DNA of 64,000 nucleotides from Cohnella panacarvi Gsoil 349 (GTDB taxonomy: Bacteria > Bacillota > Bacilli > Paenibacillales > Paenibacillaceae): positions 3,310,936-3,374,935 of the forward strand of contig NZ_KI911563.1 in assembly GCF_000515335.1 (NCBI RefSeq), read 5' to 3'. Numbering within the stretch: the stretch's first letter is position 1; every line of letters starts with the position of its first letter. The translations under genes and the position numbers were made by a program. The notes under the pieces are model-generated. The model searched no databases. It was not told the DNA's origin and was given only the letters and a program-made list of their open reading frames with translations. Positions 34,162 through 43,383 of this stretch are shown here, piece after piece.

Positions 34162-36076
34162 ATATGTTAGATTGATTGCATTGCTTCTTATTGATGCAAT
34201 TCTTGTTACCACATCGGTATACACTGCGTATTTATTGCGTTTTGATTTTGCGATTCGTCAAGAGTTTATTGACACGCTTCCGTATGTTTTTGCTTTGTTC
34301 GTAATCTTAAATCTATTTAGCTTCTATATATTCAAGATATACAAACGTATATGGCAATATGCAAGCATGGGAGATCTGCTCGCAATTATTAAAGGCGCAT
34401 TGCTAAGCGGCAGCGCCTCTTTCTTCGTTCACCATCTACTCGTCAAACAATATTACTCTGATATTGTTGTTCCCAGAAGCATCTATCCATTGACGTTCAT
34501 CATTATTTTCTTGACAGTAGGCGGGTCCAGAATAGTATGGAGGCTGCTTAGGGACAGTTATGGTAAGATAATGCCCCATCATAGAAGAGCTTTAATTGTG
34601 GGAGCTGGAGAGGCTGGAGTTATGGTGGTTAAGGAACTGCGCCGAGCGGGCTCAGTGCTTTACCCGGTCGCTTTCATTGATGATAACAAACAGAAACAAA
34701 ATTATGAAGTGATTGGGATTCCTGTAGCGGGAACTCGCGAAGAAATACCCCATGCTGTGAAGAAGTACAAGATCGATGAAATTATCGTAGCCATTCCAAC
34801 AGCATCGCACGCGGATATATCCGATATCATTAAAAGATGCAAAGAGATAGGACGCCAAATTAAGATTATTCCAAGAATGAATGATTTAATAAATGGGAAA
34901 ATTACAATCAATATGCTGCGGGAAGTAAGCGTGGAAGATTTGCTTGGCAGAGAACCGGTAAAAGTAGATATGGATGAAATTACGAGCTATTTGAAGGGAC
35001 AAGTCGTACTCGTTACGGGAGCGGGAGGCTCCATTGGCTCGGAGATTTGCCGCCAAGTTGCGGCCGTGAAACCAAAGAGTCTGCTGATATTGGGACATGG
35101 CGAGAACAGCATATATGAAATTGAGATGGAGTTGCGAAGAACTTACCCTTCTTTAAATCTACACCCGATTATAGCGGATGTTCAGGCGAGAGGGCGGATC
35201 GCCGAAGTGTTTCGTCAATATCAACCGCAAGTTGTGTTTCATGCGGCGGCGCACAAGCATGTGCCGTTAATGGAATCAAATCCGCAAGAAGCGATTAAGA
35301 ATAATGTGTTTGGTACGAAGAACGTTGCAGAATGCGCGCATGCATTTGGAGCCAAGAGATTCGTGCTTATTTCTACGGATAAAGCGGTAAATCCAACAAG
35401 TGTGATGGGTGCAACGAAAAGAATTGCAGAAATGATTCTGCAAAATACTAATTCAAGTAGCAGCACGATTTTTACTGCGGTCAGGTTCGGTAACGTATTA
35501 GGCAGTCGTGGAAGCGTAATACCGGTGTTCAAAAAGCAGATCGCTGAAGGTGGACCGGTGACTGTCACCCACCCTGAGATGATCCGATATTTCATGACAA
35601 TTCCCGAGGCGGTACAACTTGTTATTCAAGCTGGTTCATTGGCGACCGGTGGAGAAGTGTTCATTTTGGATATGGGGAGACCTGTGAAAATCGCTGAATT
35701 GGCCAGCGATTTAATCCGTTTATCGGGCCTTGAACCCGGAAAAGATATTCAGATCATATACACCGGTTTGCGGCCAGGAGAAAAGCTGTTTGAAGAAATA
35801 TTAACGAATGAAGAAGGAGCATCAGCTACCAAGCATGATCGAATATATGTAAGCCGACCTTCTGATGTGGATAACGATAAATTGTTGAACGAGTTAAATG
35901 AAATGGAGAAGCACTTGTTGCAAGATATCAATGATCGCTCCCTGATAAAGCGGCACTTGGAACGACTCGTTTCAACCTATAAGTCCAATGAGATTAACGA
36001 TACATTCGATAAAGAAATTGTGGATGAACAAATTAAAGCCTCGTTAGAATTAGTTGCTGCAATAGAACACAAATAA
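34154..36076 (+). CDS. capD: Membrane NDP-sugar 4,6-dehydratase (CapD/PglF type)
   Basis: Long form (640 aa) of the UDP-GlcNAc 4,6-dehydratase family. Four membrane helices occupy about residues 1-130, a first Rossmann-like core follows (IVGAGEAGVMVVKEL), then the catalytic SDR domain: VTGAGGSIGSEICRQV near 290, HAAAHKHVPLME, LISTDKAVNPTSVMGATK with M-x3-K in place of Y-x3-K, as in PglF. It should make UDP-2-acetamido-2,6-dideoxy-4-keto-hexose, which a CapN-like reductase (here at 39138) converts to UDP-D-FucNAc. A PglF-like role feeding another amino sugar is the alternative. Confidence 0.88.
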   Translation: MNKYVRLIALLLIDAILVTTSVYTAYLLRFDFAIRQEFIDTLPYVFALFVILNLFSFYIFKIYKRIWQYASMGDLLAIIKGALLSGSASFFVHHLLVKQYYSDIVVPRSIYPLTFIIIFLTVGGSRIVWRLLRDSYGKIMPHHRRALIVGAGEAGVMVVKELRRAGSVLYPVAFIDDNKQKQNYEVIGIPVAGTREEIPHAVKKYKIDEIIVAIPTASHADISDIIKRCKEIGRQIKIIPRMNDLINGKITINMLREVSVEDLLGREPVKVDMDEITSYLKGQVVLVTGAGGSIGSEICRQVAAVKPKSLLILGHGENSIYEIEMELRRTYPSLNLHPIIADVQARGRIAEVFRQYQPQVVFHAAAHKHVPLMESNPQEAIKNNVFGTKNVAECAHAFGAKRFVLISTDKAVNPTSVMGATKRIAEMILQNTNSSSSTIFTAVRFGNVLGSRGSVIPVFKKQIAEGGPVTVTHPEMIRYFMTIPEAVQLVIQAGSLATGGEVFILDMGRPVKIAELASDLIRLSGLEPGKDIQIIYTGLRPGEKLFEEILTNEEGASATKHDRIYVSRPSDVDNDKLLNELNEMEKHLLQDINDRSLIKRHLERLVSTYKSNEINDTFDKEIVDEQIKASLELVAAIEHK

Positions 36077-36096
36077 TTTTAGTCAGGCGGTTTGTT

Positions 36097-38472
36097 ATGA
36101 AAAATGCGAAATTAACAGGAACAATTGGTCAACAATCATGGACTTTTTGGTTTGTCATGTGTTTCATGTGTATATTTTTTATCGTTGCACCATTCTATCA
36201 AGGGTTATTTAATGGGGGACAGGTATTCGAACGCCCCCTCTATATATTGAGCATATGGTCTGCAGTTACCCTCGTAGTGATTTCCATTTACTTATATAAG
36301 CATTGGAGGATGAATAATCCGACGGATTGGATGACGATCGTCGCTTGGCTAATACCGCTGAGTTATTTGATTTCATTTATTAGCGCGGTATCCTACTATT
36401 CAGCTAAAGTGGAACTGCTATTTCATGTAGTCTATATCGTATTTTTTTTGATAGGAGCATATTTTTTCAAAAGTAAGTTGGGAGCTGCCATTCTTCAATA
36501 CGGCTTGGTCGGTTCCGGATATGTAATTGTTATTCATGGGTTGCTGAATTGGTTCGGCAATGTCCATTATTTCCAAGCAGTATTAGCAAATCAATTATCC
36601 GGAGTATTCCAGTATCCGAATACGTATGCCGCTTACTTGTTTGGAATTCTGATTGTATCTTTAATCTTCGTTACTAATGCTAAGAAATGGTACACGATAA
36701 TTCCTCACGCATTCATGTTGTTTCCGATCATGATCTCCCTTCTATTGACCATTTCGCGCGGAGGCTTGATCATTATACCTCTTGTATTGTTGGTGTATCT
36801 AATCTGTATCCCATGGACCAAACAACTGCTTGTTCTGATATACCTCGCAATCCTCGGGGGCGCTGCGCTAGCGGTTTACAGTAGAATGACTACGATACAG
36901 ACAAACCTCAGTACACAGTTCATCGGCTCGGAATCCATGAAGGGATGGGTAATTGTAATCGCACTTTCCATAGTGATTACAGGCATTATATATACGATTC
37001 AAAGGTTTATTGCGGGTTCAAAACTGCCCAATCATCTAAAGAATGTAGTCAATATAAATAAATTGATCATCCCGCTGAGTTTTATCGCTTTCGGGATTAT
37101 TGGAGCTTACTTGCTCATCGCAAATAACATCGTATCCGATCAGTTGCCATCTGGCATTAAGCAAAAGATCCAAAGAATAAGTTTGGAAGATGCCAGCATA
37201 ACATCAAGGATTGAATTCTATAAAGATTCATTCAGTATCGCGAAGGATTATCCGATTATTGGGGCCGGAGGCGGCGCATGGGCTAGTTTGTATAACGAAT
37301 ATAAAAGCTTTCCCTACACAAGCGCGCAAACTCATAATGTGATTTCGCAAGTTTTGGTGGACACCGGGCTTGTAGGATTTGTTATTTTCTTTCTTTTCAT
37401 TGGGCTCTGTTGGTATATTTTTATACGCAGCACGAGAATGCTCCCAAACTCGGAATGGAACGAGCAACGGCTTATCTTTCCGTTATTTGGTTTGACGATT
37501 TTGCTTCACAGTACAATTGATTTCGATTTATCGTTCGCGTATTTGTCTGCGCTTCTGTTTCTTTCTCTTGGGGTACTTGTTGCGGGAACAGAATCAAAGA
37601 CGAAGTCTCCGCAAACGTCGAGAAAGAAATATTCGTCGGTCAAGCTTTATTCGATTATTGTTGCATGTATCGCGGTGGTTGTCTTTATTAACGCTCTCCA
37701 GGCTTTCAGAGCAGATAAACTATATAAACAATCTCAACAAGCAGCCGTACAAACCCATGATTACAATAACATCGTGAAACCATTAAATGCCGCTTTGAAT
37801 CTGCAACCCAATCATCCAACATATAATCTATTCAAAATTAACGTGCTCCTATCTGTCTTTAATCAAACAAAAGATGAACAATATAGCGCTGAGGCTGAAG
37901 CATTACTGCAGAAGTTAGAGAAATCAGAGCCTTATAATCGACAATTAATTGAGAGTGAATTTTCCTGGTTTATAGTTAATGGCAAGTACGATCAAGCAGC
38001 AGAGTGGCTGCAATCGAAAATGAGTTTGCATCCATGGGATATCAATCTTTACGAGAAAGTTATTAATGTGTACTTCGATATTGGTTATCAGGCGCGTCTT
38101 CAAGGCGCTAATGAGAAAATGGCGGAGTCTTGGGAGCAGTCATTGGCCTTCTTCGAGAAGTACAAACAAAAGATAGAAGAGTTCAAGTCTTTGCCAAGCA
38201 GCCAGCAATTAATCGTTTTCGATGTTACTCCGTCAATGGCGATGACTGTGGGGAAAATACACTATATTCAGGGACAATATAATGAAGCTTTTTCTATGTT
38301 TAAGTTGTTCATTTCGACGAATCTCAGCACGATTGAAAATCGCACAGTAGCCCGCTGGTACATCGCGACGCTGTTAAAACTTCAAAGCGATACGGAGATA
38401 CGCAAGGCTTTGATTAGCGCTTACCCGGAAGAAAAGCAGTTAATTGAAAAGCTTGTCGCAGATCAATTCTAA
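36097..38472 (+). CDS. Wzy/WaaL-type O-antigen ligase-family protein with C-terminal repeats
   Basis: A 791-aa membrane protein. About a dozen membrane segments fill residues 1-480, with a Wzy_C-type segment: LLLTISRGGLIIIP, a large outer loop, GAGGGAWASLYNEYKSF and SAQTHNVISQVLVDTGLVG, whose His is the family's key residue. The C-terminal 250 residues are soluble and helical with TPR-like spacing (YNLFKINVLL, AEALLQKLEKSEPYNRQLIE). It may be the polymerase, or a glycan-to-protein ligase: large WsfB-like proteins of this layout act as S-layer O-oligosaccharyltransferases in Paenibacillus alvei. A second, plainer Wzy at 45985 makes the ligase idea attractive. Confidence 0.82.
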   Translation: MKNAKLTGTIGQQSWTFWFVMCFMCIFFIVAPFYQGLFNGGQVFERPLYILSIWSAVTLVVISIYLYKHWRMNNPTDWMTIVAWLIPLSYLISFISAVSYYSAKVELLFHVVYIVFFLIGAYFFKSKLGAAILQYGLVGSGYVIVIHGLLNWFGNVHYFQAVLANQLSGVFQYPNTYAAYLFGILIVSLIFVTNAKKWYTIIPHAFMLFPIMISLLLTISRGGLIIIPLVLLVYLICIPWTKQLLVLIYLAILGGAALAVYSRMTTIQTNLSTQFIGSESMKGWVIVIALSIVITGIIYTIQRFIAGSKLPNHLKNVVNINKLIIPLSFIAFGIIGAYLLIANNIVSDQLPSGIKQKIQRISLEDASITSRIEFYKDSFSIAKDYPIIGAGGGAWASLYNEYKSFPYTSAQTHNVISQVLVDTGLVGFVIFFLFIGLCWYIFIRSTRMLPNSEWNEQRLIFPLFGLTILLHSTIDFDLSFAYLSALLFLSLGVLVAGTESKTKSPQTSRKKYSSVKLYSIIVACIAVVVFINALQAFRADKLYKQSQQAAVQTHDYNNIVKPLNAALNLQPNHPTYNLFKINVLLSVFNQTKDEQYSAEAEALLQKLEKSEPYNRQLIESEFSWFIVNGKYDQAAEWLQSKMSLHPWDINLYEKVINVYFDIGYQARLQGANEKMAESWEQSLAFFEKYKQKIEEFKSLPSSQQLIVFDVTPSMAMTVGKIHYIQGQYNEAFSMFKLFISTNLSTIENRTVARWYIATLLKLQSDTEIRKALISAYPEEKQLIEKLVADQF

Positions 38473-38502
38473 ATAATCGAAGTTTAACATGGAGGTAGTG
38501 TG

Positions 38503-39141
38503 ATGATGAACTATGTGATCATGAAACGATGGGTGGATTTTATCCTGTCAAGCATAGGGATGATCATACTATCTCCTCTGTTTGTCATCCTTATTGTAGC
38601 GATCAAATTGGACTCGAAAGGCCCAATCTTCTTTAAGCAAAAACGTGTTGGGGTTCACAAGTCACACTTTAATATACTGAAATTCCGAACAATGCGAACT
38701 GATACGCCAAAGGATACTCCGACACACTTGCTCGCGCATCCAGAGCAGTATATCACGAAGATCGGTAAGTTCCTAAGGAAGACTAGCTTGGACGAGTTGC
38801 CGCAGATCATGAATATTATTAAAGGCGAGATGGCGATTATCGGTCCGAGACCGGCACTCTGGAACCAAATTGACTTAATTGAGGAAAGAGATAAATACGG
38901 TGCAAACGATGTTAGACCGGGATTAACGGGCTGGGCTCAGATTAACGGCAGAGATGAGCTCTCCATCGAGGTTAAAGCAAGGTTAGATGGGGAGTATGTT
39001 CAGAGAATGGGGTTATTATTCGATATTAAATGTTTCATAGGGACTCTTCGAAGTGTTGCAAAGAGTGACGGAGTGGTCGAAGGCGGAACCGGTTCTAAGA
39101 AAGGCGAAGTTCGAAGCGATATGGAGACTATATCGAAATGA
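38503..39141 (+). CDS. capM: Initiating sugar-1-phosphate transferase (CapM/WcaJ family)
   Basis: A 212-aa bacterial sugar transferase that starts the repeat unit by linking a sugar-1-phosphate to undecaprenyl phosphate. It has one N-terminal membrane hairpin (residues 12-34) and the conserved block FFKQKRVG, LKFRTM, KFLRKTSLDELPQIMNIIKGEM, GPRPALW, RPGLTGWAQINGRDE. The short form without extra membrane helices matches S. aureus Cap5M, which uses UDP-D-FucNAc; the neighbouring CapN-like gene supports that. Start codons GTG 38500, ATG 38503 and ATG 38506 all lie behind GGAGGT. It overlaps the next gene by ATGA. Confidence 0.9.
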   Translation: MMNYVIMKRWVDFILSSIGMIILSPLFVILIVAIKLDSKGPIFFKQKRVGVHKSHFNILKFRTMRTDTPKDTPTHLLAHPEQYITKIGKFLRKTSLDELPQIMNIIKGEMAIIGPRPALWNQIDLIEERDKYGANDVRPGLTGWAQINGRDELSIEVKARLDGEYVQRMGLLFDIKCFIGTLRSVAKSDGVVEGGTGSKKGEVRSDMETISK

Positions 39142-39995
39142 GAAAAATACTGATCACAGGCTCGAACAGTTATATAGGAACAAGCCTAGTCGCATGGTTA
39201 GAGACGTTTATGGGTAAGTATCAAGTGGACACCGTTAGTTTGAGAGACGAAGCATGGAGAGGTCAGGATTTCTCGGCTTACGAAACAGTCCTTCATTTGG
39301 CTGGCATTGCGCATGTATCGGCTGATCCACGAATGGAAGAGATGTACTACAAGGTGAATCGCGACTTAACCGTTAATGTCGCACGAAAAGCAAAAGCAGA
39401 GGGCGTAAAACAATTTGTTTTTATGAGCAGCATCATTGTATATGGGGATAGCAGCGGCCATCAAAGGATTATTGATAAGAATACAGTGCCAACTCCGAGC
39501 AATTTTTACGGCAAGAGCAAACTTCAAGCCGAACAAGGGATACAACCGTTAGAAGACAACAGCTTCAAAGTTGTTGTCCTCAGACCGCCAATGATATATG
39601 GGAAAGGTTCTAAGGGCAACTATCCTAAGCTAGCAAAAGCAGCGCGGAAACTCCCCATTTTTCCCGACATTCATAATCAGCGCAGCTTGCTTCATATCGA
39701 TAATTTGTGCGAGTTCATTCGCCTCGTTATTGATAATGAAGAACGGGGGGCTTTCTTCCCTCAAAATAAGGAATACGTAAAGACGAGCGAAATGGTGAAA
39801 ATGATCGCTGAGGTTCACGGAAGACGAATTCGTCTGACCAAAGCGTTTAATCCTATATTGAAAGTAATGAGATCGAAAGTTCGGATGATAAATAAATTGT
39901 TTGGAAATTTGTGTTATGAGATGTCAATGAGCGAGTATAAAGAGCATTATGCGATAAGAAGCCTGAGAGATTCGATTGTATTAACCGAAAAATAG
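39138..39995 (+). CDS. capN: NAD-dependent epimerase/reductase (CapN-like)
   Basis: A 285-aa SDR-family sugar-nucleotide enzyme: ITGSNSYIGTSLVAWLE (cofactor loop), HLAGIAHVS, and FMSSIIVYGDSS with the active-site YGKSK (Y-x3-K). The sequence type fits S. aureus Cap5N, which reduces the 4-keto intermediate from CapD to UDP-D-FucNAc. Position directly after the initiating transferase and in the same operon as the CapD-type enzyme agrees. A UDP-GlcNAc 4-epimerase is the main alternative. Coupled to the preceding gene by an ATGA overlap. Confidence 0.78.
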   Translation: MRKILITGSNSYIGTSLVAWLETFMGKYQVDTVSLRDEAWRGQDFSAYETVLHLAGIAHVSADPRMEEMYYKVNRDLTVNVARKAKAEGVKQFVFMSSIIVYGDSSGHQRIIDKNTVPTPSNFYGKSKLQAEQGIQPLEDNSFKVVVLRPPMIYGKGSKGNYPKLAKAARKLPIFPDIHNQRSLLHIDNLCEFIRLVIDNEERGAFFPQNKEYVKTSEMVKMIAEVHGRRIRLTKAFNPILKVMRSKVRMINKLFGNLCYEMSMSEYKEHYAIRSLRDSIVLTEK

Positions 39996-40016
39996 GGATG
40001 AAAGGTTGCTACGAAA

Positions 40017-41252
40017 TTGAAAAAGCATATATTGGTCATTTCGCAATATTTCTACCCCGAACAATTTCGTATCAATGATATTTGCACCGAGTGGGTAAAC
40101 AGAGGCTACAAAGTTACGGTCGTAACTGGGATTCCGAACTATCCGCAAGGCAAGTTTTTTGAGGGATATGGGCTCTTTAAGAAGAGAAGAGAGTCGTATA
40201 ACGGAATGGACATTATTAGGATACCGCTCATACCAAGAGGAAAGAATTCCATTATGCTAGCTCTTAATTATCTTTCATTCGTCGTATCCGGCTACCTTTG
40301 GAAGCTGTTCACGAAAATTAAAGCGGACTATGTCTTTATTTATGAAGTGTCTCCTATGACGCAGGCTTTACCGGGTGTTTGGTATGCTAAAAAGAAGAAG
40401 ATACCGTGCTATCTTTACGTACAAGATCTATGGCCAGAAAACGTAGAGATCATTACTGGCATTAAGAATAAGTACATTATTGGATCAATTGGCAAGATGG
40501 TTGATTATATATATTCCCGCTGTACGAAGATTTTCGCAACTTCGACAAGTTTTGTGGGGGCGATTCAGAATCGTGGGATTCCCTCGGCAAAGGTTGAGTA
40601 TTGGCCGCAATATGCAGAGGATTTCTATATTCCATTGGAGATAAGAAGCCATCCTAAAATCGCTAATGATGGGGCTTTTAATATAATTGTCGCAGGCAAT
40701 ATTGGTCATGCGCAGGGGTTAGACGTGTTGCCGAAAGTCGCAGTATTACTAAAGGAAATGAACCCCTCCAGAAGGATTAGATTCAATGTCGTAGGGGACG
40801 GCAGATATAAGAATGAATTGATGGAATTCGTCAATTCTAATCACGTTTCCGACATGTTTAACTTTATCGAGAAGCAACCGGCGGTTAGGATCCCGGAGAT
40901 GATGGCAGTATGCGATGCTGCATTTTTGAGTTTAACGGACAGTCCGTTGTTTGCAATGACCATCCCTGCAAAACTTCAGTCTTATATGGCCTGCGGAATC
41001 CCTATCTTAGTTTCCGCCAACGGAGAAACCAGCCGTATTATTGGCGAATCGCATGCGGGATTTTCTAGTCCAGCCGGAGATCCGTCGCAACTTGCATATA
41101 ATATTATGGACTTAATTGCTAAGTCGCCAGAAGAGTTAGAGCAGCTAGGGAATAATGGAAGAGCATATTACGATATTAACTTTAACAAGCAAGAGTTGCT
41201 AAATAGAATGGATGCTTATTTCCGTCACAACACATCCTCTGAGGTGAATTAA
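40017..41252 (+). CDS. wbuB: GT4 glycosyltransferase, WbuB/CapL-like (L-FucNAc transferase)
   Basis: A 411-aa GT-B glycosyltransferase. It opens HILVISQYFYPEQFRINDICTEW, typical of WbuB; residues about 120-180 contain YLYVQDLWPENVEI, and the C-terminal half has the donor-binding region (IPEMMAVCDAAFLSL and KLQSYMACGIPILVSANGET). WbuB/Cap5L proteins add L-FucNAc; the three enzymes that make UDP-L-FucNAc follow immediately, which supports this donor. The start is TTG 40017 behind GGGATGAAAGG. Three bases separate it from the next gene. Confidence 0.85.
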   Translation: MKKHILVISQYFYPEQFRINDICTEWVNRGYKVTVVTGIPNYPQGKFFEGYGLFKKRRESYNGMDIIRIPLIPRGKNSIMLALNYLSFVVSGYLWKLFTKIKADYVFIYEVSPMTQALPGVWYAKKKKIPCYLYVQDLWPENVEIITGIKNKYIIGSIGKMVDYIYSRCTKIFATSTSFVGAIQNRGIPSAKVEYWPQYAEDFYIPLEIRSHPKIANDGAFNIIVAGNIGHAQGLDVLPKVAVLLKEMNPSRRIRFNVVGDGRYKNELMEFVNSNHVSDMFNFIEKQPAVRIPEMMAVCDAAFLSLTDSPLFAMTIPAKLQSYMACGIPILVSANGETSRIIGESHAGFSSPAGDPSQLAYNIMDLIAKSPEELEQLGNNGRAYYDINFNKQELLNRMDAYFRHNTSSEVN

Positions 41253-41254
41253 GT

Positions 41255-42274
41255 ATGTTTAAGGATAAAACACTTTTGATCACGGGCGGCACGGGTTCTT
41301 TCGGAAACGCGGTGATGAAAAGGTTTCTCGAAACGGATATTAAAGAAATCCGCATCTTTTCCAGAGATGAAAAAAAACAAGACGATATGCGCAAGCTCTA
41401 TAAGAATGAGAAACTCAAGTTCTATATCGGCGATATTAGAGATTTGGCCAGCGTTAAAAACGCGATGTACGGCGTCGACTACATTTTTCATGCCGCTGCC
41501 TTGAAACAAGTACCTTCTTGCGAGTTTTTTCCACTGGAGGCCGTGAAGACGAATGTATTAGGCACGGAGAATGTGTTGGTCGCCGCTGTAGAGAGCGGAG
41601 TTGAAAAAGTGATTTGCTTGTCTACGGATAAGGCGGCGTATCCGATCAACGCGATGGGGATCTCCAAAGCGATGATGGAAAAGGTGTTCGTCGCGAAGTC
41701 CAAGACGGTAGATTCGAGCAGAACCTTAATTTGCGGAACCAGATACGGCAACGTGATGGCATCCAGAGGCTCGGTAATCCCATTATTTATCGATCAGATT
41801 AAAAGCGGACAGCCGCTGACGGTAACGAATCCGAATATGACCCGTTTCCTTATGAGTCTGGAAGAAGCGGTGGAACTCGTGCTTTTCGCATTCGAAAACG
41901 CGGAAGCGGGAGATATCATGGTACAGAAGTCGCCTGCGTCTACGATTGGAGACTTAGCTCAGGCGATTAAGGAACTCTTCAACGCAGATAACGAAACAAG
42001 AATTATCGGTACTAGACATGGCGAGAAACTGTATGAGACGCTTCTGACCAAGGAAGAGCATGCCGTAGCGCAGGATATGGGCGGATTTTATCGGGTACCT
42101 GCGGACCAGAGAGACCTTAACTATGATAAATTCTTCATTGAGGGCGATCACAAGTTGTCTACGGAAGATGAATACAACTCTCACAACACTCGGATTTTGA
42201 ACGTCGAAGAAATCAAAGATCGACTATTGAATCTGGAATACGTCCGAGAACAGTTGAAGGGTTGGAATAATTAG
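41255..42274 (+). CDS. capE: UDP-GlcNAc 4,6-dehydratase/5-epimerase (CapE/FnlA/WbjB)
   Basis: A 339-aa SDR enzyme, first step to UDP-L-FucNAc: it removes water and inverts C5 of UDP-GlcNAc. ITGGTGSFGNAVMKRF is the cofactor loop; HAAALKQVPSCEFFPLEA and CLSTDKAAYPINAMGISKAMMEK carry the catalytic Asp/Lys and the M-x3-K that replaces Y-x3-K in this family. It is followed by CapF and CapG homologues in the order used by S. aureus and E. coli O26, which makes the assignment firm. It overlaps the next gene by one base. Confidence 0.93.
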   Translation: MFKDKTLLITGGTGSFGNAVMKRFLETDIKEIRIFSRDEKKQDDMRKLYKNEKLKFYIGDIRDLASVKNAMYGVDYIFHAAALKQVPSCEFFPLEAVKTNVLGTENVLVAAVESGVEKVICLSTDKAAYPINAMGISKAMMEKVFVAKSKTVDSSRTLICGTRYGNVMASRGSVIPLFIDQIKSGQPLTVTNPNMTRFLMSLEEAVELVLFAFENAEAGDIMVQKSPASTIGDLAQAIKELFNADNETRIIGTRHGEKLYETLLTKEEHAVAQDMGGFYRVPADQRDLNYDKFFIEGDHKLSTEDEYNSHNTRILNVEEIKDRLLNLEYVREQLKGWNN

Positions 42275-43383
42275 TGAAAATACTTGTTACGGGTGCACAG
42301 GGCTTCATTGGTAGAAATCTAATTGCAGAGCTAAGGAATCGCAAGTATACGGAAATATTCGAGTACGGCAAACATTCTTCCGCTTCCTCTCTAGATGAGT
42401 TTTGTAAAGAAGCGGATTTTGTATTCCATCTTGCTGGAGTGAATCGCCCGAAGGAACCATCCGAGTTTACAAAAGGAAACTATGGATTGACGGCGTCGCT
42501 ATTGGAGTCATTGAAAAAACATGGCAATGCATGTCCAGTATTGATCTCATCGTCGATTCAGGCAGAGCTTGATAACCCGTATGGGGTTAGCAAAAAAGCC
42601 AGCGAGGATCTGTTATCTTTGTATACGGATCTGACAGGTGCCAAAACGCTAATCTATCGGCTACCCAATGTCTTCGGTAAGTGGTGCAAACCGAACTATA
42701 ACAGCGCCGTAGCGACATTCTGTCACAATATCGCGCATGATTTGCCGATCATGGTGAATGATCCGAGCGTGATCATGAACCTTGTATATATCGATGACGT
42801 AGTAGAAGAGTTCATTAACGCTATGAACGGCAAAGAAAACACGTCAGGGAATTATTGTCGAGTCCCAGTAAGTTATAAGGTGTCGCTTAAGGAAATCGTC
42901 GATTTACTCAATTCCTTCAAAGAAAGCCGCGAGAATCGATCGATTCCTAATGTGTCGGATCCTTTAACGAAGAAGCTGTACTGCACTTATCTGAGTTTTT
43001 TGCCAAAAGGCGGGTTCAGTTACGATCTGAAGATGAATATCGATCATAGAGGCTCATTTACGGAGTTTCTTAAGACGCCGGACAGAGGGCAAGTATCCGT
43101 CAATATATCAAAGCCAGGCATCACGAAAGGGAACCATTGGCATCATACGAAATGCGAGAAGTTTCTTGTTGTCAGCGGCAGGGGAGTTATTCGCTTTAGA
43201 GGCATAGATTCGTATGAAATCATCGAGTACTTTGTCAGCGGAGATAAATTGAAGGTCGTCGATATCCCTCCCGGATTCACGCACAACATAGAAAATCTCG
43301 GCGATACAGATATGGTTACGATTATGTGGGTTAACGAGTTCTTTGATCCCGAAAAGCCGGATACGCATTTTTTGGAGGTATGA
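42274..43383 (+). CDS. capF: Bifunctional epimerase/reductase CapF (FnlB/WbjC)
   Basis: Second step to UDP-L-FucNAc. The 369-aa protein has two domains: an N-terminal SDR reductase (VTGAQGFIGRNLIAEL; HLAGVNRP; active-site YGVSK near 107) and a C-terminal cupin from about residue 250 with metal ligands in GNHWHHTKCEKFLVV and GFTHNIENLG. The cupin epimerises C3 and the SDR reduces C4. Start is GTG 42274, sharing a base with the previous stop, and its end overlaps the CapG gene by ATGA, so the three are tightly coupled. Confidence 0.94.
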   Translation: MKILVTGAQGFIGRNLIAELRNRKYTEIFEYGKHSSASSLDEFCKEADFVFHLAGVNRPKEPSEFTKGNYGLTASLLESLKKHGNACPVLISSSIQAELDNPYGVSKKASEDLLSLYTDLTGAKTLIYRLPNVFGKWCKPNYNSAVATFCHNIAHDLPIMVNDPSVIMNLVYIDDVVEEFINAMNGKENTSGNYCRVPVSYKVSLKEIVDLLNSFKESRENRSIPNVSDPLTKKLYCTYLSFLPKGGFSYDLKMNIDHRGSFTEFLKTPDRGQVSVNISKPGITKGNHWHHTKCEKFLVVSGRGVIRFRGIDSYEIIEYFVSGDKLKVVDIPPGFTHNIENLGDTDMVTIMWVNEFFDPEKPDTHFLEV

